Below, one piece after another: positions 25,730 through 34,801 of a stretch of 64,000 nt of DNA. A program made the position numbers and the translations under genes. Origin of the DNA: Monoglobus pectinilyticus (GTDB lineage Bacteria; Bacillota; Clostridia; Monoglobales; Monoglobaceae); NCBI RefSeq assembly GCF_002874775.1, contig NZ_CP020991.1, positions 1,369,225 to 1,433,224 of the forward strand, given 5' to 3'. How positions within the stretch are numbered: the first letter of the stretch is position 1; the number at the start of each line of letters is the position of its first letter. The notes below the pieces were generated by a model. The model was not told the origin of the DNA, did not search any database, and worked only from the letters and a program-made list of their open reading frames with translations.

Positions 25730-27124
25730 ATGGTATTTTCTAGCTTGCTTTTTTTGTGTATATTTCTGCCAATAGTGCTTTTGCTATACTTTTGGAACAG
25801 TAATATTACCTACAGAAATACTGTTATGGTTATTGCCTCATTGATTTTTTATGCCTGGGGTGAACCTGTATGGGTTATTGCCTTGCTGTTCAGCGCGGCT
25901 ATAGATTATGTCAATGGTCTTATAATACATAAATATTTTGGAAAATGGCAGGCTAAGCTGGCGCTTATCATGTCTCTTGTGCTCAACTTGGGTATTCTTG
26001 CTACTTTTAAATATTCGAGCTGGATTATCAGCAGTATAAATACCGGTTTCGGACTTAGTATCCCATACTATAACTTCGCTTTGCCGCTCGGTATTTCTTT
26101 CTATACTTTCCAAACCCTGTCTTATACTATAGACATGTACAGAGGCGAAATAGAGGTTCAGAAAAATCCGTTAAGTTTCCTTTGTTATGTTTCGATGTTC
26201 CCCCAGCTTGTTGCTGGTCCTATTGTCAGATATATCGATATTGAACACCAAATCAATGACAGACATGTCACTCTTAAAGGATTTGAGTATGGAATATTAA
26301 GGTTTGTGCAGGGAATGGTTAAAAAGGTAGTATTTGCTAACGGCGTCGGTGCAATAGCAACCGCGCTGCTCGACGGCAATATGGCGTCATCATCTGTTCT
26401 GTCCGCATGGGTTGGTATAATTGCTTATACTTTCCAAATATATTTCGACTTTTCAGGTTATTCGGATATGGCAATAGGTATGGGAAGAATGTTTGGCTTT
26501 AACTTCCTGGAGAACTTTAATTATCCTTACATAGCCAAAAATGTTACAGACTTTTGGCGGAGATGGCATATATCACTCAGTACATTTTTTAGAGACTATG
26601 TTTATATACCGCTTGGCGGAAACCGGCGTCATCAGATATTTAATATCTTGCTTGTTTGGACGCTTACCGGTCTTTGGCACGGCGCCAGCTGGAACTTCCT
26701 GCTTTGGGGCGCTTATTACGGAATATTATTGGTGATTGAAAAGAAAATGTTTAGAGGCGCTTTGATGAGGCTCCCGTCATTTTTTGCTCATTTATATACA
26801 ATCATTGTGTTTGTTTTGGGATGGGCACTGTTCTACTATACCGACTTCGGAGCTTTAAAGGATTGGTTCTTATGCGCATTTGGAGGCACAGGAAAACTGT
26901 ATGACTTTGCCGGCTTTACGACTCTTATGTCGAATCTATGGCTCCTTATTGCCTGCGCCGTTATTTCAACTCCGGTTTTAAGATATGGATACAGGTGGTT
27001 TGCGAAGAAGTGCAGCGCTGTAAATGTGATTGTAACTCCTGTGCTTGTTGTAGCATTGCTGGCGTTCTGCTTTATACTTTTAGTCGGCGAAACATATAAT
27101 CCGTTCTTATACTTTAGATTTTAA
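25730..27124 (+). CDS. MBOAT-family membrane O-acyltransferase (AlgI/DltB-like)
   Basis: A 464-residue polytopic protein. The MBOAT signature is clear: TDFWRRWHISLSTFFRDYVYIPLGGNRR and LTGLWHGASWNFLLWGAYYG with the catalytic His. Such enzymes move acyl groups across the membrane onto alginate, cell-wall polymers or other exported glycans. It is followed 50 bases later by a DHHW/SGNH-type protein, the usual partner that completes the transfer outside the cell. The target polymer is unknown here; secondary wall polymer or exopolysaccharide are the likely options. Confidence 0.93.
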   Translation: MVFSSLLFLCIFLPIVLLLYFWNSNITYRNTVMVIASLIFYAWGEPVWVIALLFSAAIDYVNGLIIHKYFGKWQAKLALIMSLVLNLGILATFKYSSWIISSINTGFGLSIPYYNFALPLGISFYTFQTLSYTIDMYRGEIEVQKNPLSFLCYVSMFPQLVAGPIVRYIDIEHQINDRHVTLKGFEYGILRFVQGMVKKVVFANGVGAIATALLDGNMASSSVLSAWVGIIAYTFQIYFDFSGYSDMAIGMGRMFGFNFLENFNYPYIAKNVTDFWRRWHISLSTFFRDYVYIPLGGNRRHQIFNILLVWTLTGLWHGASWNFLLWGAYYGILLVIEKKMFRGALMRLPSFFAHLYTIIVFVLGWALFYYTDFGALKDWFLCAFGGTGKLYDFAGFTTLMSNLWLLIACAVISTPVLRYGYRWFAKKCSAVNVIVTPVLVVALLAFCFILLVGETYNPFLYFRF

Positions 27125-27174
27125 TTAAGCATGAGCTGAATATCCGCGGCGGCGGAGTTAAGGGGGCAGGTAAG

Positions 27175-28371
27175 GTGAAGACTGCAAGAAGAGTCATTAC
27201 TTTGATATTATTTATTGTATTTTTAATTGCCGGGTTTACTGCTGTTGTAATTCTGCCCAGAGACGAGGCGTCAGCACAGCAGGAAAACAGAAAACTGGCT
27301 GATTTTCCTTCATTTTCTTTTGAAAGGCTTAAATCAGGAAAGTTTACTTCTGATTTTGAGACATACCTTTCAGATAATGTTGGCTACCGCAGCACGTTTA
27401 TGAGTGTTTCTGCTGCGTATAAAAACAGCAAGGGTATAAATGAGTTCGGCAAGCTGGTGGAAACGAACGGCGATTTAGGGACAGGCTCAACTAAGAAAAG
27501 TGAACTGCTTGTGACCGATGACCGTGTTATGGAAGTCTACCGTGCCGATGAACAGGCTCAGGAAGAATATATAAAAATGTTGGATTTCTATGCTGAGAAA
27601 CTGCCGGCAAGTATAAATCTGTATTCTATGATTATCCCTACTCAAATTGATTTTATGCCGTTTTACAAAACAGTGGGTGATGACGAAAAGGAAAATATAG
27701 ATTATTTATATAGTAACTTTAATAAAAGAGTAAAAAATATCAATGTTTATGATACCTTAAAAGAACATTTTGATGCAGGTGAATATGTCTATTTCAGAAC
27801 AGACCATCATTGGACAAGCTTGGGAGCGTACTATGCTTACTGCAAAATGGGCGCTGATATGGGCTTTGGCACGCTGAGACTGGACGAATTCCAGAAAGGT
27901 GAGGTCAAAGACTTCACCGGATATCTTTACAGTCAGGCGCAGGCTCCGTATTTAGACAGTCATAAGGATACTATAGAATATTATAAAAATGCTTTAAATG
28001 ATATTACTTTTAAGTGTACTACCTTTAGTTATATACCCGATCAGGAATTTGACTACACAGGAAAAATGTTTGATTTGAGCCGCGGGGCTTCATATAACAT
28101 GTTTTTGGGCGGCGACCAGCCGTATATAGAGATAGACTCTAACAGCCCGAATAAGAAAACTCTTGTTATGCTGAAAGATTCTTATTCAAACGCGCTTATA
28201 CCGTGGCTGACATGTGCCTACAGCAAGATAATAGTGGTTGACGCGAGAACTTTTGACCAAAGTATAACAAAGATACTTAACACAACTCCGGTGGATGATT
28301 TCTTAATAACTAATTACATTTTGGGAACAAATTTCCGTGATTATATAAAATTGTGTCATGATATATATTGA
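27175..28371 (+). CDS. DHHW-family (AlgJ/AlgX-like SGNH) exported protein
   Basis: A 398-residue protein with a N-terminal membrane anchor (RRVITLILFIVFLIAGFTAVVI). The DHHW motif appears as YFRTDHHWTSLGAYYAY, and a Ser block as LVMLKDSYSNALIPWL; together they form the SGNH-like active site of AlgJ/AlgX acetyltransferases. It partners the MBOAT protein upstream, which would hand over the acyl group. GTG 27175 follows GGGGGCAGGT. No other acylation genes are adjacent. Confidence 0.9.
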   Translation: MKTARRVITLILFIVFLIAGFTAVVILPRDEASAQQENRKLADFPSFSFERLKSGKFTSDFETYLSDNVGYRSTFMSVSAAYKNSKGINEFGKLVETNGDLGTGSTKKSELLVTDDRVMEVYRADEQAQEEYIKMLDFYAEKLPASINLYSMIIPTQIDFMPFYKTVGDDEKENIDYLYSNFNKRVKNINVYDTLKEHFDAGEYVYFRTDHHWTSLGAYYAYCKMGADMGFGTLRLDEFQKGEVKDFTGYLYSQAQAPYLDSHKDTIEYYKNALNDITFKCTTFSYIPDQEFDYTGKMFDLSRGASYNMFLGGDQPYIEIDSNSPNKKTLVMLKDSYSNALIPWLTCAYSKIIVVDARTFDQSITKILNTTPVDDFLITNYILGTNFRDYIKLCHDIY

Positions 28372-28451
28372 TAATAACGGCGGTTTAATGCGTTTGCAGC
28401 GACATGAAAAATTTGTCGTGTAACTTTTATGTTAGAATTTTGTAATTTCTC

Positions 28452-28480
28452 TTTACAAATTTGTAATAATATGTTATAAT
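28452..28480 (+). promoter_or_regulatory. Promoter for veg
   Basis: TTTACA (28452-28457), 17-base spacer, TATAAT (28475-28480), 33 bases upstream of the TTG start. Confidence 0.75.
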
Positions 28481-28512
28481 ATAAAAAATATTTGTGAAGA
28501 GGGGTTTGATAA

Positions 28513-28833
28513 TTGTACGGTCAGAATGATTTATCCAAGATAAAGTCCGATCTTACTGACAATGTTGGGCATAAGGTCCGGCTTACGGCTAAGAAAGGCA
28601 GAAAACAAATTGTTACACGCGAGGGTGTCATCGAGAGCACATACCCCAGTATCTTTACTGTAAAATTAGATAACCAGAGTGAATTTTTTACATCGGAGCA
28701 GCGGGTTTCTTACAGCTATACTGATGTGCTGACAAAGTCGGTTGAACTTGTTATCTACACTCCCGAAGAGGAGTGTTCGGAGAAATCTGTTGATGAGACT
28801 TCTGTTGTTGCCGAACTAGAAGACATAGTTTAA
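28513..28833 (+). CDS. veg: Veg-family protein
   Basis: The product starts at TTG 28513 after AGAGGGG and has 106 residues. The core matches Veg: LSKIKSDLTDNVGHKVRLTAKKGRKQIVTREGVIESTYPSIFTVKL and QRVSYSYTDVLTKSVELVIY. Veg (also called DUF1021) stimulates biofilm matrix expression in Bacillus subtilis. The acidic C-terminal ~20 residues extend past the usual length of about 85. It has its own promoter and terminator. Confidence 0.93.
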   Translation: MYGQNDLSKIKSDLTDNVGHKVRLTAKKGRKQIVTREGVIESTYPSIFTVKLDNQSEFFTSEQRVSYSYTDVLTKSVELVIYTPEEECSEKSVDETSVVAELEDIV

Positions 28834-28863
28834 AGAAACGTACCTTTTTAAATGTAACATTAG

Positions 28864-28939
28864 ACTTCGCTCCGGCGTTACGCACACTTTGCCGGACGAA
28901 GCGCAAACGGGATTTAGGCTTAGGCCTATCCCGTTTTTT
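28864..28939 (+). terminator. Double hairpin terminator after veg
   Basis: A first imperfect hairpin, CTTCGCTCCGGC with GCCGGACGAAG (28864-28901), is followed by CGGGAT-tt-AGGC/GCCT-ATCCCG (28908-28933) and TTTTTT. Confidence 0.88.
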
Positions 28940-28991
28940 CTTTGTTATAAAAATGTAATATATATATTGGATAAACGAAAGTTTATTAGTC

Positions 28992-29020
28992 TTGACTTTT
29001 TGACGAAATTTGTGTATAAT
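28992..29020 (+). promoter_or_regulatory. Promoter for the RNase Y gene
   Basis: TTGACT (28992-28997), 17-base spacer, TATAAT (29015-29020). It predicts a leader of roughly 270 bases before rny. Confidence 0.8.
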
Positions 29021-29102
29021 GTAATACGTGAGTTTTATGCGTACACAGATTTTATGCAGTGTCACATGTATCATCTTCTTTAATTGCTGATTTTTATTTC
29101 AA

Positions 29103-29231
29103 AACTATCCCGGCAGACTAAGCGGAACAATTGAATGATGTGTTTATTATAACAGTTACGAAAGTTGATCTGAAACAGCCCGAGAAATTTGCGCCGCGAG
29201 TGCGCTATTATTGTGATTTTGCTGGATAGTT
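29103..29231 (+). ncRNA. Candidate closed structured leader of rny
   Basis: AACTATCCCGGCA (29103-29115) can pair with TGCTGGATAGTT (29220-29231), enclosing about 105 bases that contain a GCGC/GCGC hairpin. It lies wholly within the predicted rny 5' UTR. No known RNA family was recognised. The case rests on one long-range stem only. Confidence 0.35.
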
Positions 29232-29300
29232 AATTGAAAAGTCAAGAATGAATTGTTTTACAATCAAAATTATAGAAGGGGGTGCTTTAAGATAAATACT

Positions 29301-30866
29301 TTGATATGGATATTGATTTTAATTGCCGTTATCATAATAGGCGTTATTAGCGCGTTTATGTCGTTTAGATACGGTTATGCATATAGAAAGAACTTTGCTG
29401 AGCTTAAAATAGGCAGCGCCGAAGAAGAAGCGGAGCGTATTTTAAACGATGCAGCGGCTGCGGCCGAGAAGGATGCAGAAAACATAAAAAAGGAAAAATT
29501 ACTTGAAGCCAAAGAAGAGATACATAAGTCAAGAAGTGAACTTGAAAGAGAAATCAAAGAGAGAAGAAACGAACTTCAAAGACAGGAAAGACGTGTACAG
29601 CAAAAAGAAGATACAATTGATAAGAAAAATCAAATGATTGAAAAGAAGGAAGAACAGGTTCAAAGAAGGTTTAACGAGGCAGAAGAACTGCAGGCTGAAA
29701 TAGAACGTGTTAAAAAGCTGCAGATAGCTCAGCTTGAGAAAATTGCTACTATGACTGCGTCTCAGGCAAAAGATTTGCTTTTAAAAGAAGTTGAAGATGA
29801 TGTTAAGCATGAGTCTGCACTGCTTATTAAAAGTGTTGAAGAGCAGGCAAAAGAGGAAGCTGAAGAAAAGGCGAAGAAGATTATTACCGGAGCTATTCAG
29901 CGCTGTGCCGCTGACCATGTTACCGAGACCACAGTTTCAGTCGTTCCACTTCCCAATGATGAAATGAAGGGAAGAATAATCGGCCGTGAAGGCAGAAACA
30001 TTAGAACGATAGAAACGCTTACAGGAATAGATTTGATAATTGACGATACGCCGGAGGCGGTTATACTTTCTGGATTTGACCCTGTAAGACGTGAGATTGC
30101 AAGACGTTCGCTTGAAAAGCTGATAACTGACGGAAGAATTCATCCGGGCAGAATTGAGGAAATGGTTGAGAAGTCTCAAAAAGAGGTTAAAAATGTTATC
30201 AAGCAGGAGGGCGAAAGAGCGGTATTTGAGACCAATGTTCACGGACTTAATCCTGAGCTTGTAAAGCTTATAGGCAGACTGAAATATAGAACCAGTTACG
30301 GTCAGAATGTTCTCCAGCATTCAATCGAAGTATCGCATATAGCAGGTTTGATGGCGGCGGAGCTGGGTGCGGATGTTACACTGGCAAAACGTGCAGGACT
30401 TCTGCATGATATTGGCAAGGCGATAGATCATGAGGTTGAGGGTTCGCATGTAACTATAGGTGCCGATATAGCTAAGAAGTATAAAGAGAATGATAAGGTT
30501 GTTCATTGTATTTTGGCACATCACGGAGATATTGAGCCAAACTCAATAGAGGCATGCCTTGTACAGGCTGCTGACAGTATTTCTGCGGCTCGTCCCGGCG
30601 CAAGACGCGAGAATTTGGAAAATTATATCAAGAGACTTGAACAGCTTGAGGAAATATCAAATTCATTTGAAGGTGTTGAACGCTCTTTTGCTATACAGGC
30701 AGGGCGTGAAGTTCGTATCATGGTTAAGGCCGATAAGGTTAGTGACGACGATACGATTTTGATGGCTAAGGATATAGTAAAGAGAATAGAAGAAACAATG
30801 GAATATCCGGGTCAGATAAAAGTGAATGTAATCCGCGAACTCAGAGCAATAGAGTACGCGAAATAA
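29301..30866 (+). CDS. rny: Ribonuclease Y
   Basis: Initiates mRNA decay at the membrane. It has an N-terminal membrane helix ([20 protein letters not shown]), a long charged coiled coil (~residues 35-190), a KH domain ([38 protein letters not shown]) and the catalytic HD domain ([12 protein letters not shown]). Starting at TTG 29301 gives 521 residues, the usual length. However, the strong GAAGGGGGTG (29275-29284) is 17 bases away from it and is better spaced for the in-frame ATA at 29292. A TTG at 29253 is also open but lies upstream of that RBS. The start is therefore uncertain. Confidence 0.95.
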   Translation: MIWILILIAVIIIGVISAFMSFRYGYAYRKNFAELKIGSAEEEAERILNDAAAAAEKDAENIKKEKLLEAKEEIHKSRSELEREIKERRNELQRQERRVQQKEDTIDKKNQMIEKKEEQVQRRFNEAEELQAEIERVKKLQIAQLEKIATMTASQAKDLLLKEVEDDVKHESALLIKSVEEQAKEEAEEKAKKIITGAIQRCAADHVTETTVSVVPLPNDEMKGRIIGREGRNIRTIETLTGIDLIIDDTPEAVILSGFDPVRREIARRSLEKLITDGRIHPGRIEEMVEKSQKEVKNVIKQEGERAVFETNVHGLNPELVKLIGRLKYRTSYGQNVLQHSIEVSHIAGLMAAELGADVTLAKRAGLLHDIGKAIDHEVEGSHVTIGADIAKKYKENDKVVHCILAHHGDIEPNSIEACLVQAADSISAARPGARRENLENYIKRLEQLEEISNSFEGVERSFAIQAGREVRIMVKADKVSDDDTILMAKDIVKRIEETMEYPGQIKVNVIRELRAIEYAK

Positions 30867-30878
30867 ATATTAAACGGG

Positions 30879-30917
30879 AACAGCCGCTGTCTTGTTTGCC
30901 GGCGGCTGTTTGGTTTT
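30879..30917 (+). terminator. Terminator after rny
   Basis: AACAGCCGC pairs with GCGGCTGTT, followed by TGGTTTT. Confidence 0.85.
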
Positions 30918-30950
30918 GTGCGGAAAAAATAGAAATTTTTAAAAAAAGAC

Positions 30951-30979
30951 TTGATTTTTACCAGGTGCTGTGATATAAT
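30951..30979 (+). promoter_or_regulatory. Promoter for secG
   Basis: TTGATT (30951-30956), 17-base spacer, perfect TATAAT (30974-30979). Confidence 0.8.
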
Positions 30980-31063
30980 CTAGTGCACTGGTGCTTTGAA
31001 ACTAAGCAAAATACTATATTTTACTAATATACGTTATTGAACGTATGAGGAGGAAGTTTAAAA

Positions 31064-31594
31064 ATGCAAACAGCTTTAGTTATTATCCACGTGATTATCG
31101 CCGTGGTGCTTACAGTGATTGTTTTGATGCAGCACGGAAAACAGCAGGGTCTGTCTGGTGCTATTGCCGGCGGCGCTGAAACATTTTTTGGAAAGAATAA
31201 AGGAAGAACTGTTGATGCGATGCTCAAGAAGTTCACGGCTGTTGTAGCTATATTATTTATAGTTTCATCTGTTGTGCTTACTTATGTTTCAATACAGGAG
31301 TATGCTTCTCAGAATGCAGTTTCAGACAGTGCGTCAGACGAAGGAACTATGAATGTTTCTACTGATGAAAATGGAAATCTGGTTGATGCAAACGGTAATA
31401 TAATCATGACTGCTGAAGATATGCAGGCAGCTCAGGCGCAGCAGGAAGCTGAAGCCGGTGCGGCTGAAGGGGCAGATGGCGCAGCTGAGCAAGGTGCAGC
31501 TGAAGGCGATGCAGCAGATCAGGGTGCTGCTCAGGACGGAGCCGCTGATGGTGCGGCACAGCAAGACGCAGCACAGCAGGGTGAAGGTCAGTAA
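31064..31594 (+). CDS. secG: SecG translocase subunit with an unusually long acidic, Ala/Gln-rich tail
   Basis: Residues 1-75 are a standard SecG: helix VIIHVIIAVVLTVIVLMQHGKQQGLSGAIAGGAETFFGKNKGRTVDAMLKKFTAVVAILFIVSSVVLTYV. SecG stimulates SecYEG-SecA export. Residues ~95-176 form a low-complexity tail rich in Ala, Gln, Glu, Asp and Gly (for example GAAEGADGAAEQGAAEGDAA), which more than doubles the usual length of about 75-80. The frame stays open without disruption up to a terminator, so it is probably real. AGGAGGAAG precedes the ATG. Confidence 0.93.
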   Translation: MQTALVIIHVIIAVVLTVIVLMQHGKQQGLSGAIAGGAETFFGKNKGRTVDAMLKKFTAVVAILFIVSSVVLTYVSIQEYASQNAVSDSASDEGTMNVSTDENGNLVDANGNIIMTAEDMQAAQAQQEAEAGAAEGADGAAEQGAAEGDAADQGAAQDGAADGAAQQDAAQQGEGQ

Positions 31595-31648
31595 TTTTAA
31601 CTATGACTGCCCGTTACAGTCTGACAATTAATTTGTAAATTGGATTTA

Positions 31649-31678
31649 GGGTAGGCTTACGCCTGCCCTTTTATTTTT
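31649..31678 (+). terminator. Terminator after secG
   Basis: GGGTAGGC-TTAC-GCCTGCCC followed by TTTTATTTTT. Confidence 0.9.
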
Positions 31679-31700
31679 AAAGTTTTAATAGGAGGACGAT

Positions 31701-32660
31701 ATGAAGGATACAAAATTATTTGTAGTTCTGCCGTGCTACAACGAGGAGGAAGTGCTGGGGGAAACCTCAAAGCGCTTGCTGGAATTATATGGGAAAATGA
31801 TTAGCGAAGGAACAGTCAGTCCTGAGAGTAAGATAGTTTTTGTAGATGACGGAAGCCGGGACAGGACATGGGAAATAATCAGCGGACTATGCGAGCAAAA
31901 CAATATTTACAGGGGTGTAAAGCTGGCGCATAATGCCGGACATCAAAACGCTCTTTTGGGAGGTTTGATGACTGTAAAGGACGAGTGCGACTGTGCGGTT
32001 TCGATAGACGCCGACCTGCAGGACGATATTAATGTTATTCCTGAGATGGTGAAGAAGTTTGACAATGGATGCGACGTGGTATACGGCGTTAGAAGTGAAA
32101 GAAAGACCGATTCGTTTTTTAAGCGCACTACTGCCCAGGGCTTTTATAAATTTATGGCTATGATGGGTGTAGACGTTGTATACAATCATGCAGATTACCG
32201 TCTGATGAGCCGGCGGGCGCTTAATGACCTGGAAAGTTTTAAAGAAGTAAATCTGTTTTTAAGAGGATTGGTTCCTCTTATCGGTTATAAAAGCGATAGT
32301 GTGTATTATGAAAGAGCGGAACGTTTTGCCGGTGAAAGCAAATATCCGTTAAAAAAGATGCTGTCTTTTGCCTTTGACGGTATAACTTCGTTCAGCGTTA
32401 AGCCTATTAAAGTTCTGTGGTCTATGGGGTTGATTGTGTGTGTTGCAGCTGTTATCGCTGCGATATATACTCTTGTCAGCAAATTTTTTGGTTATACCTC
32501 AGACGGCTGGGCGTCTCTCATGTGTTCAATTTGGTTTTTGGGCGGTGTTCAGCTTGTGTCTATTGGAATAATAGGAGAGTATATAGGAAAAATTTATAAA
32601 GAATCCAAGGCTAGACCAAGATACATAATCGAGGAATATAAAAAGGAAGCAAATAATTAA
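31701..32660 (+). CDS. Family 2 glycosyltransferase, DPM1/GtrB-like, with two C-terminal membrane helices
   Basis: A 319-residue GT2 enzyme: VVLPCYNEEEVLGETS, VFVDDGSRDRTWEII, AHNAGHQNALLGG and the DxD-type SIDADLQDDINVIPEM. Two helices follow at ~residues 235-260 and 270-295 (VLWSMGLIVCVAAVIAAIYT, SIWFLGGVQLVSIGIIGEY). These proteins transfer a sugar from a nucleotide donor to undecaprenyl phosphate for use outside the membrane. TAGGAGGAC precedes the ATG. The acceptor pathway is not encoded nearby. Confidence 0.92.
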   Translation: MKDTKLFVVLPCYNEEEVLGETSKRLLELYGKMISEGTVSPESKIVFVDDGSRDRTWEIISGLCEQNNIYRGVKLAHNAGHQNALLGGLMTVKDECDCAVSIDADLQDDINVIPEMVKKFDNGCDVVYGVRSERKTDSFFKRTTAQGFYKFMAMMGVDVVYNHADYRLMSRRALNDLESFKEVNLFLRGLVPLIGYKSDSVYYERAERFAGESKYPLKKMLSFAFDGITSFSVKPIKVLWSMGLIVCVAAVIAAIYTLVSKFFGYTSDGWASLMCSIWFLGGVQLVSIGIIGEYIGKIYKESKARPRYIIEEYKKEANN

Positions 32661-32815
32661 TATTTAATCTGCTGTTTTATCTATACCTGCTTTTTAGTGT
32701 AAAAAGTATATTTATAAGAGATACTTCCACTATTAGGAAGGTGAAAAAGGTTGTTTAACGCTTTGTAAATATATTCATAGTTTGTGAACATTCTATTAAA
32801 AATTGAAGTCAAAAC

Positions 32816-32844
32816 TTGAGAAAAGTCGAATTTTGTGTTATAAT
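32816..32844 (+). promoter_or_regulatory. Promoter for the SLH-M15 peptidase gene
   Basis: TTGAGA (32816-32821), 17-base spacer, TATAAT (32839-32844), about 110 bases upstream of the GTG start. Confidence 0.7.
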
Positions 32845-32957
32845 TTACTCTCAGTTTACGCACACAAATATAATGCTTTCGCTGATATATATATTTAATT
32901 TGAAGTTTTGTGTTGACTTAGATTGGCGGAGCAGAAATTTTATCAGAGGTGAATTTT

Positions 32958-34382
32958 GTGAAAAAGAGGATTACTGCGGTACTTTTGACATTATGTATGT
33001 CATTATCCAGCATAGCAGTCTTTGCGTATGAGCCGAATTGGTGGGCAGTTGACACGGTTAAAGGGGCGATGGAATACAGTCTTATTTCCACTGAGTATGG
33101 AGACAAGCCGTATACAGACGCTATAAACAGGCTTGACTTTATAAATGTTGCTGTAAATATTTATTGTACCATTACAGCAGAAAATGTTACATCAAACGCA
33201 TATACGCCTTTTGTGGATACCGATAATGTGTTTGCTAATATGGCTTATTATGTTGGAATAATCAGCGGCGACGGTGAGGGACACTTTTTTCCTAAGGATT
33301 TTATAACCCGTCAGGAAATGTGTAAGGTAATAACAAGTATGCTGTCTGCTGCCGGTGTTTTAGGTCCATATTTCCCTTCAACAGGCGTTTTTGATGATAT
33401 TCAGGACGCATGGGATATAGATGACTGGGCTAAAGATTATGTGGCGTTTATGCTGGATAATGATCTGATGGCAGGATACGATGGAATGTTTAAACCAAAA
33501 GATTATGTGTCACGTGAGGAAGCAGCAATAATTGCATACCGCTGCTTTGTAAAATACGGCAGGGATGTTGACGGCCGTATTCAGTCTGCTCTTAAATCAG
33601 GAACTGACTCAAACGGACGTTTGGTATATACATTGGAAAAAACAGTAATGCAGAGTAATGGAACAGTTATTGCCTTACGTAACGCTCCTGATAAGCAGCT
33701 TGTTACACCTGGCGGAGAAGTTGTCGGAGGGGAACCAATAGTTGAGGAAGATCCTGAACCGGTTCCGGACGGAACAGGCGGATATGCGCCAAGCGGAACA
33801 CCGCTGCAGGTTCCGGACAGCGACGGACTGTATCAGCTTAAAACATATTCAGAAACTTTAGCCACAGGTGAAGCAACTGACAAAGAAATAAGGATATTTG
33901 GTTCTGTCGGCGCTAGGTATTCAACTCACGAAGAAGCCGAGGCACATATGGTTGAAGTCGTGGTTCCTGTATGGGAATTTGGAGACGGAGACCAGCTTCA
34001 AACCGGATGGCGTTCATTTAAGGTGAATTCGGTACTAGCTGAAGATGTTCAGGCTATATTCAGCGAGATATATAATTCGCCGGAGAAGCCTCCAATAAAG
34101 GATGCGGTAGGGTATTCATGGAGAAATGCTCTTTCAGGAGGAAGCGTATCAGAACATAATTTTGGTACGGTTATAGACCTTAACTATAATGAAAATTATT
34201 GTGTTTACAAAAACGGACAGCAGATAGGAACATTCTATGACCCGTCGACTTCAGTGTTTTCATTTTCACCAACAGGCGTTGTTGTGCAGACTTTTGCAAA
34301 ATACGGCTGGCTGTGGGGAGGAAACGCATGGGTCAGCGGTACATATGACTATATGCACTTTACTTATTTAGGTAAACAATAA
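32958..34382 (+). CDS. SLH-anchored VanY/M15-type peptidase
   Basis: GTG 32958 is chosen because it lies 6 bases after AGAGGTG; an earlier in-frame GTG is part of that RBS. The 474-residue product has a signal peptide (KKRITAVLLTLCMSLSSIAVFA), SLH motifs over ~residues 25-215 (VGIISGDGEGHFFPKDFITRQEM, YDGMFKPKDYVSREEAAII), a Pro/Gly-rich linker and a C-terminal M15 domain with zinc motifs SEHNFGTVIDLN and YDYMHF. It probably trims peptidoglycan peptides (D-Ala-D-Ala carboxypeptidase or endopeptidase) while held on the wall by its SLH domains. Confidence 0.88.
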   Translation: MKKRITAVLLTLCMSLSSIAVFAYEPNWWAVDTVKGAMEYSLISTEYGDKPYTDAINRLDFINVAVNIYCTITAENVTSNAYTPFVDTDNVFANMAYYVGIISGDGEGHFFPKDFITRQEMCKVITSMLSAAGVLGPYFPSTGVFDDIQDAWDIDDWAKDYVAFMLDNDLMAGYDGMFKPKDYVSREEAAIIAYRCFVKYGRDVDGRIQSALKSGTDSNGRLVYTLEKTVMQSNGTVIALRNAPDKQLVTPGGEVVGGEPIVEEDPEPVPDGTGGYAPSGTPLQVPDSDGLYQLKTYSETLATGEATDKEIRIFGSVGARYSTHEEAEAHMVEVVVPVWEFGDGDQLQTGWRSFKVNSVLAEDVQAIFSEIYNSPEKPPIKDAVGYSWRNALSGGSVSEHNFGTVIDLNYNENYCVYKNGQQIGTFYDPSTSVFSFSPTGVVVQTFAKYGWLWGGNAWVSGTYDYMHFTYLGKQ

Positions 34383-34388
34383 AATTAT

Positions 34389-34433
34389 GGCGTTTAATTC
34401 TGCATATGCCGGATTAAACGCCGTTTTATTTTT
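34389..34433 (+). terminator. Terminator after the M15 peptidase gene
   Basis: GGCGTTTAAT pairs with ATTAAACGCC across a 14-base loop, followed by GTTTTATTTTT. Confidence 0.9.
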
Positions 34434-34614
34434 AACATTTTGAGTTTTAAGTGAGAAAAGAATATGTAATTATTGTAAATTTTTTGTGCTGAGAATGTTA
34501 GTAATTTAGAGAATTGCCCGTAATCACGGCGATTTATTCAATTGTATAATTATGTACAGTTTTTTTTACATAACATACTATGATTTTGTGGCAATCTTTC
34601 AGTATAACAAAGAT

Positions 34615-34643
34615 TGATTTTGTCGTAAAACTGTGATAAAATA
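34615..34643 (+). promoter_or_regulatory. Promoter of the riboswitch-pectate lyase unit
   Basis: TTGATT (34615-34620), 17-base spacer, TAAAAT (34638-34643). Transcription would start close to 34650, just before the aptamer. Confidence 0.75.
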
Positions 34644-34654
34644 GATATGGTTTT

Positions 34655-34735
34655 AGGGAGTAGCATACAGATTATATCTGTTGCGGTTTTCGTCATCACG
34701 GTGCGGTCAGCACCCGGAGACTGCAGTCTTTTTTA
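34655..34735 (+). promoter_or_regulatory. yybP-ykoY-type (Mn2+) riboswitch aptamer
   Basis: GGGAGTAGC (34657-34665) is followed by an ACAGAT/ATCTGT hairpin, then TTGCGGTTTTCGTCATCACG and a GGTGC/GCACC hairpin. TTGCGGTTTTC (34682-34692) can pair along its length, with wobbles, with GGAGACTGCAG (34718-34728). The core blocks GGAGTAGC, TGCGGT and CGTCA.(A/C)ACG match, in order and spacing, the riboswitch before the ATPase at 53 kb. The outer P1 stem is not obvious, which lowers confidence. Confidence 0.62.
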
Positions 34736-34746
34736 TAGATTTGCGA

Positions 34747-34801
34747 GACTACAACTCAATGGGTGCCAAGAGTGGCGTTTATTGTGTTGTAGTCTTTTTT
34801 G
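34747..34801 (+). terminator. Intrinsic terminator between riboswitch and pectate lyase gene
   Basis: AGACTACAACTCAAT pairs with ATTGTGTTGTAGTCT, enclosing a second small GTGCCA/TGGCG hairpin, followed by TTTTTT. AGTCT at 34726-34730 could compete for the 5' arm, giving an antiterminator. It ends about 50 bases before the start codon. Confidence 0.85.
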
